The notes: generated by a model not told the origin, from the letters alone. A stretch of DNA of 64,000 nucleotides from Gerris lacustris (GCA_951217055.1 OX578282.1:14323877-14387876); one strand, 5' to 3'; shown: positions 1 through 12,149, numbered from the stretch's first letter. Numbers and translations: made by a program.

Positions 1-260
1 ATCAATGTCATCACTAAATCAGGTGACCACTTTGATTTGGAGTAATATTTGAATAACTTACATATCAAGTGGCACACTAACATCAATTTGAATTTTGGTC
101 AACTAAATAATTTTGTACTCAGGATCATAAAAATCACATTGTCCACCAAAATGGGCGAGACATGGCTGCTCTCCACCGGTTTGTTAGTTTCAAATGCTGT
201 TGCCAAGCTATGTCCCGCAGACAGACTTAGCTGACCACATATTCCTTAAAGACGCCAAAA
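1..260 (+). repeat. dispersed repeat family A, copy 1 (truncated by window edge)
   Basis: About 235 bp resembling, in reverse complement, 5170-5400, and partly 63150-63265. Shared landmarks are ATGTCCCGCAGACA, CTCCACCGGT and a segment about loss of CACATTGTCCACC. No ORF of note. Confidence 0.7.
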
Positions 261-1329
261 GATTAAGTAATACTTAAAATTCTAGCTTAATGTTCGTGAG
301 AAACTTTCTTGCTGGCCATCTTCTGGACTTAAAGTAATATGCAGTTTGCAGTGAAATAACTTTCTTTAAAATGTAAATAATATTGTATATTCTTTACTTA
401 TTATATATATTAGTTTGACTGTGTATGTTGTCCAAGTAGAAGATCCTTACTATAGTGTTTGCAATCTTTAACGATATTTTTGAGTTATCCTGAGAGAAGC
501 CGTTAATGCTGTCCTTTAATTTAATAGGAAGATGTAAAAAGTTAAATAAAACTTTTTTCTCTTCTTCGTCTTGTTTTATTTCTGTCGTGTTCTTAAATCA
601 AAGGTGAAATAAATACATTGCTTATATTTAAGTTAATAGAAAAATGTTTTTGATTTTTCTATAAGAGAAAGCAAAACTCACGGAAAAACAAAAGCTTGAA
701 ATTTTATATCATTAAAGTAAAAGTTTGTTTTTCTTTACTCAGACAATTTTTGAGTTGTTCATTCATTAAAAGTTTTAAAGTAGCTTACGAAACAACAAGG
801 TCCGAATAATTTGTATATATTAATCAAAAGAAGGGCTATGAAATAGGATAAATTGAGTAGGATTATTAAAGTTGAAATATTCAAGAGAAAAAATACATTT
901 TTTAAGTTTCAAAATGGAACAGGAGAACAAGGTCATGATAAAATATTTAATAATGTTAAACGAATCTTTCTTGTTTCGGCACTAAAATGTTTCTCTTAGT
1001 TATTACTTGCATAAACTGACTAATCGGGATTTCTCTGGAACCACTTTTCCAATGACCATGCAATTTTAAAATGTTGGTTATTCATCGCCCTTAAATACTC
1101 GCTAACTCGCTAAAAGAGGTTTTACAATCCACCATCTTGATTCAAGATGGTGGCTAATTTGATTGCCATACACGTCATTTGATGCAATATACGTCATGGT
1201 GATATCTCCGGATCAGATTATACTAAAACCTTAAAATTTTACCTTCCTTATATGATAAAAACCATTTTTAGTAAAAGGATTTTCCAATAGGCCATTAATC
1301 CAAGATGCGGTCATATATGTTTTTAAAAA
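261..1329. other. AT-rich stretch without a gene
   Basis: No coding potential seen. At 1129-1153 lies a near-perfect 12-bp-arm palindrome (CCACCATCTTGA / TCAAGATGGTGG), probably part of a degraded repeat. Confidence 0.5.
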
Positions 1330-1870
1330 CCATTCGAGTTTGATGAATTTAGAGGTTTTGACGCCCCCTGAGTCCAAAAAAGTGATTTTAAAAAATGTCT
1401 GTGTGTTATCTGTCTATGCAGACGCCTAGAGCCTAAATTACTGGACCGATTTTGACGAAATTTGACATACTTGTTCGCAGAAATCACATCCCGAGGGAAA
1501 TCGAGAAATGAATTTTAGCTCCAAATTTGACGTGATTTGAACGTGGAAAATAGTATTTCTCGAAAACGGTTCCGACGAATTTGATTAAAAAAATTCTAAA
1601 ATGGAGTCCATTTAAAAGCTAATCTAGTTCCTGAGAAAATTGCTTTAAGCGTGGACTGAGAGATACTGAGTTCGACTCCCCGCCGAGGAGAAGTTATTTT
1701 TATGATAAATTTCGATGAATAATGTTCAATTATAATTAAATGTACCTATGTAAACTAATAAATGGATAAAAATTGGGCTAAGTAATTATGAACTCGTACG
1801 AGAAAGTTTGTCCGAGTTGTCTCGGACCGATTTTTTACTCACGCAATTTTCACTACTTTTTTTAATAATT
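1330..1870 (+). repeat. dispersed repeat family R, copy 1
   Basis: Shares a long block with 14815-15141 plus 16119-16345 (same strand) and with 3895-4190 (opposite strand). Landmarks in order are a GACGCCCCCTGAGTCC start, GACCGATTTTGACGAAATTT, a CGAAAACGGTT block, GTTCGACTCCCCGCCGAGGA and a tail TCCGAGTTGTCTCGGA. The GTTCGA-TCC motif resembles a pol III B box, so a SINE relation is possible but unproven. Confidence 0.7.
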
Positions 1871-2389
1871 GATTTTGGTACCTACTTATTCTTATTGGTA
1901 CCTATTTCCCTTCATTTTGGTACCTCGCATAATATTTTTTGTCAGCTAGGACGTTAAAATAGTTATATCTTATACATAAATGAATAAGTTATGTATAAAA
2001 ATTTTGAATTACTCTCTTGAAAAAAATTGACTCTCGTGAAAAATTTTAACCAGCCTGAAAAGGCCCGCGCTTTAGAAGGAAGTTTTTAAGAAAAAAAAAT
2101 ACAGTTTTAATTCTTTAGAAGTTGGGTTAAACAAAGGAATAAAAGTCTCACCTTTGCAATATTTCGATCCCTCCTTGGATCATTCTCAAGCTGACTGTCT
2201 AGAAGATTACATCATGATGATTATTATTATTTTAAAATCGGTTTGGATGTTAAAAAGTAGTATAATTGAATCATAGTGATTCTCGTCATTTAGCTGAAAG
2301 CAGTTTCTGTTTATTGCACTATTAGTTTAAAATTAATAAATCCATTATTTTAATATACGCAAGTTTCTCATATTTAATTAAAAAATATA
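1871..2389. other. AT-rich stretch without a gene
   Basis: No coding potential or recognised element; a three-fold GGTACCTA/GGTACCTC motif recurs at 1877-1925. Confidence 0.4.
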
Positions 2390-2720
2390 TTTTGCTTCCG
2401 AGCTTACCGAAGGTAACGGAAGCATTGTGTTCACTTTTGAGAACGAAAAACTTTTATGCCTCCGATTTCAAAAATTCCAAGACAGAAATCCGTTTCAGAC
2501 ATCAGGGAACATTTTTGGTCTCGTGTCTGTCTGTCTGTCTGTCGGTCTGTGTGTCCGCGAATTATGAAACGTGCGACGATAACTTGAGTAAATGTCGACC
2601 GATTTTGATGAAATTTGGTAGACATGTTCATTTTAGCAATGCTCAGGACGAGTTCGTTGGATAACGTTATCCGTCCAAGCGTTCACGAGCAATGCTCGCG
2701 TAAACGTGAACTTTAAATTT
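2390..2720 (+). repeat. dispersed repeat with (GTCT)n tract and hairpin end
   Basis: Begins with a hairpin GCTTCCG...CGGAAGC, has a (TGTC)n run at 2525-2543 and the phrase GACCGATTTTGATGAAATTT found in many arthropod repeats. A fragment in reverse complement lies at about 16345-16400 and a related hairpin start at 60378. ORFs crossing it are by-products of the simple repeat. Confidence 0.6.
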
Positions 2721-3894
2721 AAAATTGGAATTTTAGGTCGGGGAAAAAATCTAACTTCATCTATTCAATGAGACAAACATTTTTTACTAATACAATTTTT
2801 TAGTAAAACCAACAGCGACACCGCTATGAAGTGTTAAAGATCGCTAAAACTATTAATAGTTTTTACAAAATAAGCAATATTACAATAAAGTAATATAACA
2901 ATAATTGTTATAGTATATGATAGGATGCGAGGAAGCTATGTGCCACACTAATTGGCAGTCTATTTTTCTTTCTACTCCTTTATCACTTCAACGTTCGAAG
3001 TTAATAGATAGATATTCACATCCCTGAATAAAATAGAAAAAATTCTATGATCAAAAAAGTTAAGCCATGTTCAGTAGTAATGATCTCTTTGGTAAAATAT
3101 ATGAAACTGTGTTTATTAAAGTTTAATTGATTGCACTAGCAACTTTAGCAAACTTATTTAAAAATATTTCCTTTGAGTTCCATCATATTCATATTTTGTA
3201 GAAAGAATAAAAAGTTTAATCAAAGAGTATATTTTCAGTCCAAAAAAAAAAGTTGAAATTACATATTTGTTTAAAAACTTGAATAACTAGAATTAAAATG
3301 TTTAGCAATATACCTCATATTTACAATTAATATGGATGACAACGACTAAATCTCATTAAACTCTAGATGTTTAAATTTGATTAATCTGGTAAATAAATTG
3401 TCTGGTTTACATTTTAACTGATAAGAGAAAAAAAAAAAAAAACAGAGAATAAACTGATTGTTTTTAATCTCTAATGAACCAGATAGAAGGCAAACAAGCA
3501 CTAGGTATTTAAAATTTTAGATTAATTAGCTCGACGAGTTAATGAAAATAACAGCCCTTTGTTAGGCTACAGATTAAAATTCTGGCAATGAACAAAGAGA
3601 TCAATATTACTCTCGGTAATTGACTTTCAAATTTACTCAATGATAATTCTGAAGTGAAAACGCTAAATTAAAAATAAATAATCGTAGTAATAAAGTTGTT
3701 TGGTGTGTATTTAACAATAGGAAATAAGAAGAAGTACATATAGTAAGCTCTCCTGAGTTTATATTTGCTCGTTGTATAACCTTTTTGTTTTATTAATCCC
3801 CTTCATGACATTAAAGGTTTCGGTTTTTTGTTGTGTATAATTAAAGTCAAAGGACTTTAAAATCAAAGAGATAACTGAAGGGGGCATCTAGATT
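2721..3894. other. AT-rich stretch without a gene
   Basis: No coding signal. A short block at 2930-2970 (GTGCCACACTAATTGGCAGT) recurs at 52170-52195. Confidence 0.5.
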
Positions 3895-4190
3895 CTAGAT
3901 ATACCTAATATAGAAAAAAAAAATTGTTCCGAGATAACTCAGACGAACTTTCTCGTATATGAGTTCTTAATTACTTGGCCTAGTTTTTTCCATTTATTAG
4001 TTTTCGTGTTTTCTTTGGTACATTTAATTATTATTGAACATTTTATCAAAATTTATCATAAAAATTACTTCTCCTCGGCGCCGAATCGAACCCGGCCTCT
4101 CTCCGTCCGCATTTAAAGCTAATTTCTCAGGAACTAGATTTTTCCCAGGAAATCGGCTTATATCGTTAATTTTAACGGGTTTGTACATGA
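3895..4190 (-). repeat. dispersed repeat family R, copy 2
   Basis: Reverse complement of the 3' half of family R (compare 1590-1870). It preserves the sequence around the Harbinger insertion site of the 15-16 kb copy uninterrupted (reverse of 4150-4180), so it serves as an empty-site reference. Confidence 0.7.
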
Positions 4191-5045
4191 ATTTTCCGGG
4201 TGTTCTTTCAGTCTTAATCCTTTGTCGGGATAATGCAGTCGGGCAGATGCTGCTTTTTAACGGTGTTCCTTTGAAGTCGGAAAGTGACAGTGGCGCCGCG
4301 CCGCCTCTTGCTTACTGCTTTGTACCTCTATAGAGGTGCTGACCAGAGGTTTCCAGGTAAGGAAAGGGTGCTCCATCCTCTTTTCTGGTTGTATCTCGAA
4401 CTTAATAGCCTCCCTTACCACTTGCTGTCATGACTATTGACTTATGCGAGAATGGCCTCAAACCTGATGATGACCAGTTTCTTCAGAATGCTTAGCTATC
4501 GCTAATCTGTATAATCTTAGTATCTCACTGCTCTTGTGTGTTGTTGTAAGGCGGGAAGAGATCAATCTTCCGGTTTGTCCGATGTTGTTTTTGCCACCAA
4601 AAACAAGAGAATTAGATGGCACCGCAAGTTATGTCATGGTAATCTTTCGGCGATTTCAGGAGACCTCTGGTGGTCATGTGAACGTTAAAAGTGGCCCAGA
4701 TGCCTAGAATTCAACTTATCTACTTAGTCGATCTATGGGAGACAATATCAACTTCAACAATATCTACTTGCAATCAATGGGAGACAATACTTCCGTTGGT
4801 CTTCCGCATTTTAGGTGCGGTCCTCAGTGATCTCTTTGCGACGGATGGTCTGCTTTCTTAAAGCCATTCTTAGGTTGGACTGCTGATAGTCAGAAAAGAT
4901 TTTGGATCTGTTTCGATCCCCAGTGGGGTCACACTTATTTTTACATTTATGCAATAATCTGCGCAAACGATTGAAATTATTATGGTACAATCTGTGAGGT
5001 CCCAACAATGGGCTAAATATGACCTAACATCAAAATTGAACTGAA
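4191..5045. other. unclassified, moderately GC-richer stretch
   Basis: Base composition is more balanced than the surroundings (for example GGCGCCGCGCCGCC near 4290), which suggests transposon-derived sequence such as a retroelement untranslated region, but no protein match was recognised. ORFs of 65-99 codons here match nothing I know. Confidence 0.35.
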
Positions 5046-5169
5046 TTGAATATGTTGGTTCGCAAAAATGTTGAGCGAAAGATAGCTAGACATGAGACCA
5101 AAATTGTTCATGCCTAGAACGGATTTCAGTCATGTCTAGGAATAAATAAAGGAACTAATATCAAGCTAA

Positions 5170-5400
5170 AAATTTTAAGAATATGTGTTCAGCTAAATTC
5201 ATCTGCGGGACATAGCTTGGCAATAGGCATTTGAAAAAAAACCGGTGGAGAGTGGCCATGTCTCCCATTATGGTGGACAATGTGATTTCAGTTAGTAGAC
5301 CAAAAATCAAGTTGATGTTAGTTTGTCACTTGATAGATTAGTTATTAAAATATTACTCCCAATCAAAGAGGTGACCTATCAAGCGTCAAACTAACATCAT
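5170..5400 (-). repeat. dispersed repeat family A, copy 2
   Basis: Reverse complement of bases 1-240 with scattered differences; shares CTGCGGGACATAGCTTGGCA and ACCGGTGGAGAG. Confidence 0.75.
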
Positions 5401-6174
5401 ATTATTTTTTTACTCAGGATTATGAAAAATTATACAAAGGGAAGTAAAGGTTAACTTATACAAAAAATTCTAGCTTGATGTTAAATGAGATACTTTTTTA
5501 CAAGCTATCTCCAGGACAATAAAATAAACGTGGGGGAAAAAAGTGGGATGAAAAATTTGTAAAATACTAATCTTTAAACATGATCATTCTCGAATAAAGT
5601 AGCTGCACTTTCACTCATACTACAAGTGGCAACCTAAAAAAAGACAGATTTTTAGCTCTAGTAATAAAATGAGATACCTTTCACTACATACAAAAGAGGG
5701 GTGAAAAAGAAAAGAAATAAAAAACATGATAAAATATATAAATAATCCAAAACAAGGGTTGGGTGCATAAAGCTTAGCGGGCTTGGGAAACAAAGAATCG
5801 TCCCCAAGGGTATCAAAAGTCAGGGTGGGTCGGGTCGAACACCGGGATTTCACTAGCACTACTATGGATAAAAAAAAGTCAAGAATTTTTTACGATTTTT
5901 TTAAATATGAGCTTCTAAATTCCCACTAGAATCCTTTAAGATCTACATTTATTTATTCCTTCTCAGGCTCCCTTTATTTCAAAATAAATATACTATTAGT
6001 AATGTTAAACGATAGGATCAGTTGCGTAAGGCATAAACGATGTTGGTAAAATATTATTAATTTCTTTTGAAGATGATGAAACTAGAAATTATCACACTGT
6101 TCCGTTATGCAGACATAGTACTTGTATAAAGCCATGTACATTGTACATGTTCAGTTCAGACTGCCGGACCGACT
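5401..6174. other. AT-rich stretch without a gene
   Basis: Nothing recognised. Confidence 0.4.
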
Positions 6175-6324
6175 GGTCTCTGCGCATGCTCAGTCTAAAG
6201 TGCGCCTGCGCATCTCAGACTGGGCATGGGCATGCGCATATCAGACTGGGCTTGCGCATATCAGACTGGGCATGTGCATCTCAGACTGGGCATGTGCATC
6301 TCAGACTGGGCATGCGCAGAGACC
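6175..6324. repeat. 20-bp minisatellite bounded by inverted repeats
   Basis: Five CAGACTGGG-bearing units start at 6216, 6242, 6262, 6282 and 6302; the last four are spaced exactly 20 bp. The block is bracketed by GGTCTCTGCGCATGC (6175) and its inverse GCATGCGCAGAGACC (to 6324), so it is probably a short non-autonomous DNA element with an internal satellite. Overlapping ORFs are shadows of the repeat. Confidence 0.75.
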
Positions 6325-7980
6325 AATGCTCAGCTCGTTTCCTCTGTTCAGTTCGGCAGTGCAGGCACGGCTTTAATTTCGTTTCTGTGTTGATAAAGTG
6401 GTTCTAGTTCTACAAAGAGATGGTCAAATTCTTGGACCATATAACTACTATACAATTGAGTATATTAAATCAGGCTAGAGTCGGTTAAGTAAATAATCTT
6501 TACAAAAACAGCTTTCCACACATTTATTAAATAAAATCGTATAAACAATTAATATTGAATAAAACAAAAATACATGTGGTGTCGCGGGACACCAGGAGGA
6601 ATTTGAAAGGGAGTTCCTTACGCTTTTCATTAAATATAAATTATAAAATCACACTGCTAAGTATACGATGCAAACTACTTACACATGGCGGAGATAGAAA
6701 AGAGACAAAATTAAAAGTAACTAACTATTTGTACTTAGAGGAATTAAGGTAAAATTAAAAGAAAAGTTATTTATCATTGAAGCGAGTGTCTTGCAATAAA
6801 TATGTACCATATGTATTTTAACTCATACTTATAAAATATTTAGCTAGTTTGTTGTCGAAGTTCAGATTTAAGCTGATTATAAATATTACAACTGTGTAAC
6901 AAATAAAGTCGATGTATTATATTTTAGTGTTAGTGTATTTAATATCAAATTAAATTGAAATATATCAAATTTATTATGTGTGTAATTATACATTCATTAA
7001 TTTTATATTATTTTTTAAAAATATAAAGTGTTACGCTGTGATTTCAGGCTGCTGAAATCCTAATAGAATGGCGTCATAACTTTGTTTTTTTTAAATTAAA
7101 ATTTAGTTCATAATAAAGTAGTATTGACGGTAGAGATAGGATAATCTCTCTTATAGATTGATTTTTATGATTGCATTGTCAGGCAGCAAATAAATATATT
7201 ATGTTGTAAAAAAATATGGGCATTGGGCATGGTAAACATTTGAATGAAGAGAGAAAATCGTGAGGAAAATATGGAGAAATGAAATGAAAATATTTCGTAG
7301 AGATACATAGGAACTTTTAAAGCTTTGTGAAGTATACAGAGGAGAGGGCAAAGAGAAATCAAATTCTCTAGAGTAATACAGTTTTAACGCACAACATTTG
7401 AGTTTAATTTGACTTCAGCAACAGAACTGTTGTAGGAGTCAGTTTATTTTGTCCTCTTTCTATATTTGTCGTGTTCGTTAAACGAGGGTTTATTGGAACG
7501 AGCTCTGTTCGGAGATAATTTTGTCCCGAAGTGGGTGGATATAGAGTATTTGTGAAAGCAATAGACCAGTTTGTTCAGAGGTAATGATTAACACGAAGAA
7601 CAAAGTTGAGTCCGAGTTGGTCGGCTTTTGCCAAAAAGATGTGGAAAAAGACCACTTTGTTCACTACCCTACAATCTGGGTAAAGGGAAGGATTAACAGC
7701 CTCCCTTGGGCTTGAAAACCAGCAGCCTGAAGGACGATCAATATTGGTCGATCTGCGGCCTCGACCTATCTAAAAACCTCTGCCAATCTCCCAAACCTCT
7801 TTGTTGTTACCTCGACCATCAGGGTAATAAATCCCGTAGGTTTTCACTAGATATATGTCAGGTGCCTTCATTGAAAACGTCAGGTGGTCAGAAGTAGGGT
7901 AAGGTTATCGTACACTAGTATGTCTTTCAAACCAAGAGACACACACACATACATATAGACCTTTGATAATTTCTTTCCAG
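6325..7980. other. stretch without a recognised gene
   Basis: Mostly AT-rich. The part 7440-7920 is less AT-rich and contains a 63-codon plus-strand ORF (7706-7897), but no family was recognised. Confidence 0.35.
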
Positions 7981-8049
7981 TTTACACACTCGCTCAGAAC
8001 GATCTAGAATGAGACATGCTATTGAATGCTACAATTTACAAATTAAACC

Positions 8050-8527
8050 AATTAAAACCAAACATGTACTAAACTATTCTTGCAATAAGAATTTATTTTT
8101 GACAGGATAGGAAATTAGGTCCTAATTTGCTACATCAATTTAACATGGGGAGCAGCATGTCCTACTATACTGAAACCGTTATCAATTATTCAAAAAGCTG
8201 TAATAAAAGTAATTCTTGAGAAAACCTAAAGATTTCTCAACGGACCAACTTTTCAAGGAATTTCCTGCTCTTAGTATTGAACAGCTAAACAAAAAAATAG
8301 TACTACTTAATCAATTTAAACTATCAAGACAACTAATTGCACACAGACATGAGACTAGAAAACAGACTAGACGAGACTTAGTTTTACCGAAAACTTACTC
8401 AAGCCTAGCTCAAAGACATGCTTCCTATGTGGGTATCAAATTGTTCAATTCTCTATCCCATGTTATCAGAGATCATAAAGATATTAAAGATCCTAACAAC
8501 CTAAAAAACACATTATTACCTGGCTAA
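8050..8527 (+). pseudogene. non-LTR retrotransposon reverse transcriptase, C-terminal fragment
   Basis: The frame around 8143-8210 reads TWGAACPTILKP then SIIQKAVIKVIL, and 8216-8527 continues in another frame with KPKDFSTDQLFKEFPALS through to HVIRDHKDIKDPNNLK and a stop. This is the region after the RT thumb in Jockey/CR1-like elements (the WGG...L.P...Q.A.R.I segment and the N-x-L terminal segment). A one-base frameshift lies near 8212. The catalytic RT domain and endonuclease are absent, a 5' truncation typical of LINEs. Confidence 0.75.
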
Positions 8528-9165
8528 GAAACACCGTCAGTACTAAACAGCATAAATTAATTGGTTATAATAATCTAGTCATTATAATTTGTTTAAATTT
8601 ATGAGTATTATTGGGAAAATATTTATTTATTTAGAATTTATAATTTTTTTATTTGTATAGAATTTTTATTTATTTAACATTTTTATTTAATTAAAATCTT
8701 TATTTATTTAGGATTTTTAGAATTTTTATTTATTTAAAATTTTTAATGCTTGAAAATTCCAGCTGTTTATGTTATACGTTATATTGTTATAACTTATATT
8801 ATACGTTATATTTTATTTTATTTTTAAAGCAATTTATTTTATATAAAGATTCACTATACTATAGTTCTATTAAGTTAAATATAGTACACACTACAAATGT
8901 AATTAAAAAATATAAATATTCGTACAGATGAAAAGTCAAATATTATATATCTAATTGTAGCGGCCGCCCCCTAGTTCAAGCTTTTTGCTTTTTGGGGGCG
9001 CTCACCACTGATTTTTTAATTAAACTTTATTAGGATTATATACTTGTATATAATTATCATGTAGTGTTATCATTATGCTATGTAAATTAATTAAAAATTG
9101 TAAATACTAAATTGTAAAAAAAATATTTTGTGAGGAATAAAATTATTATTATTATTATTATGTAT
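8528..9165 (+). mobile_element. LINE 3' untranslated region and tail
   Basis: AT-rich sequence following the RT fragment, ending in AATAAAATTATTATTATTATTATTA-type repeats at 9140-9163, the simple (TTA)n tail usual for Jockey/CR1-clade elements. A poly(T) run follows at 9170-9190. Confidence 0.6.
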
Positions 9166-9190
9166 CATATTATTTTTTTTTTTTTTTTTC

Positions 9191-9510
9191 GGCGAGATGG
9201 CGAATCTTTAAAATAGGATCATTACCTGTCTAGGTAAAGTGAAAAATAAATTGCTGATAGTCTTTTCAGCCATTTATTTTTCAGTTATAACGGCAGAGTC
9301 TATCCTGTTAATCGGCAATCAGTCAGATATTTTAGACATCCTTCAAATACGTTTACGGCACTAAATAGGTTTTTTTATTGCCTGCATGGTTTTACAAAAA
9401 TTGGGTAAATGCATAACTAGCGATTTCGATCAGAGCGTCTCAAATTTAGGGTGAACGGACAGCCTTGTAACCTCTGAACCCTGCAATCCCACCTAGTTCA
9501 CTTACAGCTT
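9191..9510. other. stretch without a gene
   Basis: Nothing recognised between the LINE tail and the Harbinger-like element. Confidence 0.4.
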
Positions 9511-9513
9511 TAA

Positions 9514-10519
9514 GGCCGTCCGCACACGGGGCGATATGAAAGCGATACAACAGCAATACGATATCGCCAATATCGCCGATATCGGCGATCTAAAAACAGG
9601 GCATCCGCACACGGGGCGATATTTTGTTGTCAACTCATACCTGATACTCTGTTAATTTTATTCATTTTCAATGTTTTATTATATAATTATTAGTTATAAG
9701 TTTAAATAGATTATAAAAAATACGAAATCTAATGATTGCAGTAATCTTTGAGGAGAATATTAATAATTTTGTCAAAAAAATAAATGTTTATTCCAATCAA
9801 TTTTGTTTGTATAAGGGGGGTAACAGTCTAAAGAAGAACATTCCGTCGCCTTCTTAGATTGTTACTCCCTTCGATTTTCTTATAATGGGAGTAACATTTT
9901 AAAGAAGTGCCCATTTTTATTTATTTAATAGGGAAAAAACATAATCGAAAAAAAAAAAAAAACAATTTCAAATAAATAAAGGAAAATGTAGTCATCTATA
10001 CTCGTATATATGTATTTTATATTAATGGTAAAAATAAATTTATTTGTTTTTATATTAGTTTTATTTAATTACAAGCTAAACATATATTTTTAACTTTATT
10101 TTCCCTTTTTAGTTATTTTTTCAATTAAATACTAATCAGCATTATTAAAGTTAATTTTTTTTTAAATTTTAGTCGTAAAATTAAATATAATGATGCTTCC
10201 ATTCATTTATGTATTTGTATTATAAAGTAATACAAAAAAAAGTAACAGATTATCGCAGTCACATTACTTCTGGAATACTCCGTGAGGGTAAAAGCATATA
10301 ACAAATGCAACACTTGCAATATCGCTTTGAGGTTGCTTCCTTGCAGGTCGCACGTGTTGCATGTATTGCACCCGCCGAGTGTATCGCCTACTGATTGCCT
10401 CCCTATCGCTCCGTTGGTGGGTCCCCGCTCCTTTACCTAGGAAGCAACAGGGAGGCGATATCGTATCGCTGTTGCATTGCTGTTGTATCGCTTTCATATC
10501 GCCCCGTGTGCGGACGGCC
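9514..10519 (+). mobile_element. PIF/Harbinger-like non-autonomous element, copy A
   Basis: 1006 bp with terminal inverted repeats starting GGCCGTCCGCACACGGGGCG and ending in the inverse, flanked by TAA at 9511-9513 and 10520-10522 (3-bp target duplication, as in PIF/Harbinger). A degenerate internal copy of the terminal repeat lies at 9600-9625 (GCATCCGCACACGGGGCGAT). No transposase is present; ORFs at the right end are shadows. Confidence 0.85.
9820..9920. repeat. GTTACTCCC module inside copy A
   Basis: Inverted-repeat module with TAACAGTCTAAAGAAG, AGATTGTTACTCCC and GGAGTAACATTTTAAAGAAG. A counterpart is in copy B (11376-11470) and a free-standing relative is at 40304-40468. Confidence 0.55.
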
Positions 10520-10522
10520 TAA

Positions 10523-10768
10523 CAGTAAAGGTTTATTATTTTCAAAATCGACCAGTTTTTATAGATCCACTAAAAAGAGTAAAGAGTCACAGCAATATGC
10601 CAAATAAGGGCACGCGTCACCAACAAATTTAAGGAATAGCTTGAAGAACATGGGTTGAAAAATGCCCGTGGATACATATTTAACAGCCCCTTGTTTATTC
10701 TTGCCAATCTTAGCACCATTGCCGTTGCCTTGGCTCCGTATCAAGATCACGTCTCTCTGTTAGTTCAT
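10523..10768. other. spacer between the inverted Harbinger-like copies
   Basis: About 246 bp; a 63-codon minus-strand ORF crosses it but matches nothing recognised. Confidence 0.4.
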
Positions 10769-10771
10769 TAA

Positions 10772-11765
10772 AGCCGTCCGCACACGAGGCGATAGGCAAG
10801 CGATACAACAGCAATGCAACAGCGATACGATATCGCCACCCTGTTGCTTTCTAGGTAAAGGAGTGGGGACCCACCAACGGAGCGATAGGGAGACAATCAG
10901 TGGGCGATACTCTCGGCGGGTGCAATACATGCAACACGTGCGACCTGCAAGGAAGCAACCTCAAAGCGATATTGCAAGTGTTGGATTTGTTAAATGATTT
11001 TACCCTCACGGAGTTTCTGTTTTTTTTTTTTTTGTATTATTTTATAAAACAAATACATAAATGAATGGAAGCATCATTATATTTAATTTTACGACTAAAA
11101 TTGAAATAAATTAACTTTAATAATGCTGATTAGTATTAGTATTTAATTGAAAAAATAACTAAAAAGGGAAAATAAAGTTAAAGAAATATGTGTTTAGCTT
11201 GTAATTAAATAAAACTAATATAAAACAAATAAATAAATTTATTTTTACATATCAATAATATAAAATACATATATACGAATATAGATGACTACATTTTCCT
11301 TTATTTATTTGAAATTGTTTGGTTTTTTTCGATTAATTATGTATTTTTCCAATTAAATAAATAAAAATGGGCACTTCTTTAAAATGTTACTCCCATTATA
11401 AGTAAATAGAAGGGAGTAACAATCTAAAGAAGGTGTCGGAATGTTCTTCTTTAGACTGTTATTTCCCTTATACCTACAAACAAAATTGTGATAGGACTAA
11501 ACATTCATTTTTTCGACAAAATTATTAATATTCTCCTCAAAGATTACTGCTATCATTAGATTTAATATTTTTTAGAATCTATTTAAACTTATAACTAATA
11601 ATTATATAATAACACATTGAAAATGAATAAAATTGACAGAGTTTCAGGTATGAGTTGACAACAAAATATCGCCCCGTGTGCGGATGCCCTGTTTTTAGAT
11701 CGCAGTTATCGGCAATATCGTATTGCTGTTGTATCGCTTGCCTATCGCCCCGTGTGCGGACGGCC
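10772..11765 (-). mobile_element. PIF/Harbinger-like non-autonomous element, copy B (inverted)
   Basis: 994 bp, the reverse complement of copy A through its whole length including the internal GTTACTCCC module, with TAA at 10769-10771 and 11766-11768. The left end has one change (AGCC for GGCC). Together with copy A it makes an inverted repeat with a 250-bp spacer. Confidence 0.85.
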
Positions 11766-11768
11766 TAA

Positions 11769-12145
11769 GAAGCAGCGAAGTTAAGCCTGAACTGGGAGTG
11801 CGGCTGGCGCTCCCGTGAGTCCGGGGCCCCTGCCATTGCCCGGTTCGGCCGCTCCTAAAGCCGGCGCTACGTACACTAGAAAGGCCTGATTGACAGCTGG
11901 ATCCGGATTTTTCCCGGTGGAAATAAATGCATTAAAATGAATTAGTATACGCACACTGTGGCCCTATTGCCGTAGCGGCTCACGTTTCTACCGATGGAAT
12001 AAAAGCATTAAATTGAATTAGGGTCCGAACACTAGACCGGCCTGATTGACGGCTGGGCCCGGATTTTTACCGATAAAATTAAATGTATTGAATTGGGATG
12101 TGCTCACTGGACCGACCCCAGTCGGTCCTGGCCGGGGGAAAAATA
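11769..12145 (+). repeat. GC-rich tandem repeat, about three degenerate units
   Basis: Units of roughly 75-95 bp share GGCCTGATTGAC(A/G)GCTGG, CCGGATTTTT(C/A)CCG and AAAT(A)AAATGCATTAAA(A/T)TGAATT; they begin near 11873, 11948 and 12028. GC content is clearly higher than the flanks. A CGAAGTTAAGC motif just upstream is 5S-like but too short to call. Confidence 0.5.
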
Positions 12146-12149
12146 AGAT

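Noticed and set aside
2392..2664. 90-codon ORF with Ser/Val/Cys repeat
   Set aside because: It is produced by the (GTCT)n tract of a dispersed repeat.
6122..6407. Two overlapping ORFs of 84 and 88 codons
   Set aside because: Both are read-throughs of the 20-bp minisatellite in different frames.
10264..10607. ORFs in the right end of Harbinger-like copy A
   Set aside because: The same bases occur inverted in copy B as terminal sequence and no transposase motif is visible.
11769..11830. Possible 5S rRNA or 5S-derived SINE (GCGAAGTTAAGC)
   Set aside because: Only about a dozen bases match; the rest of the 5S sequence and its internal promoter are absent.
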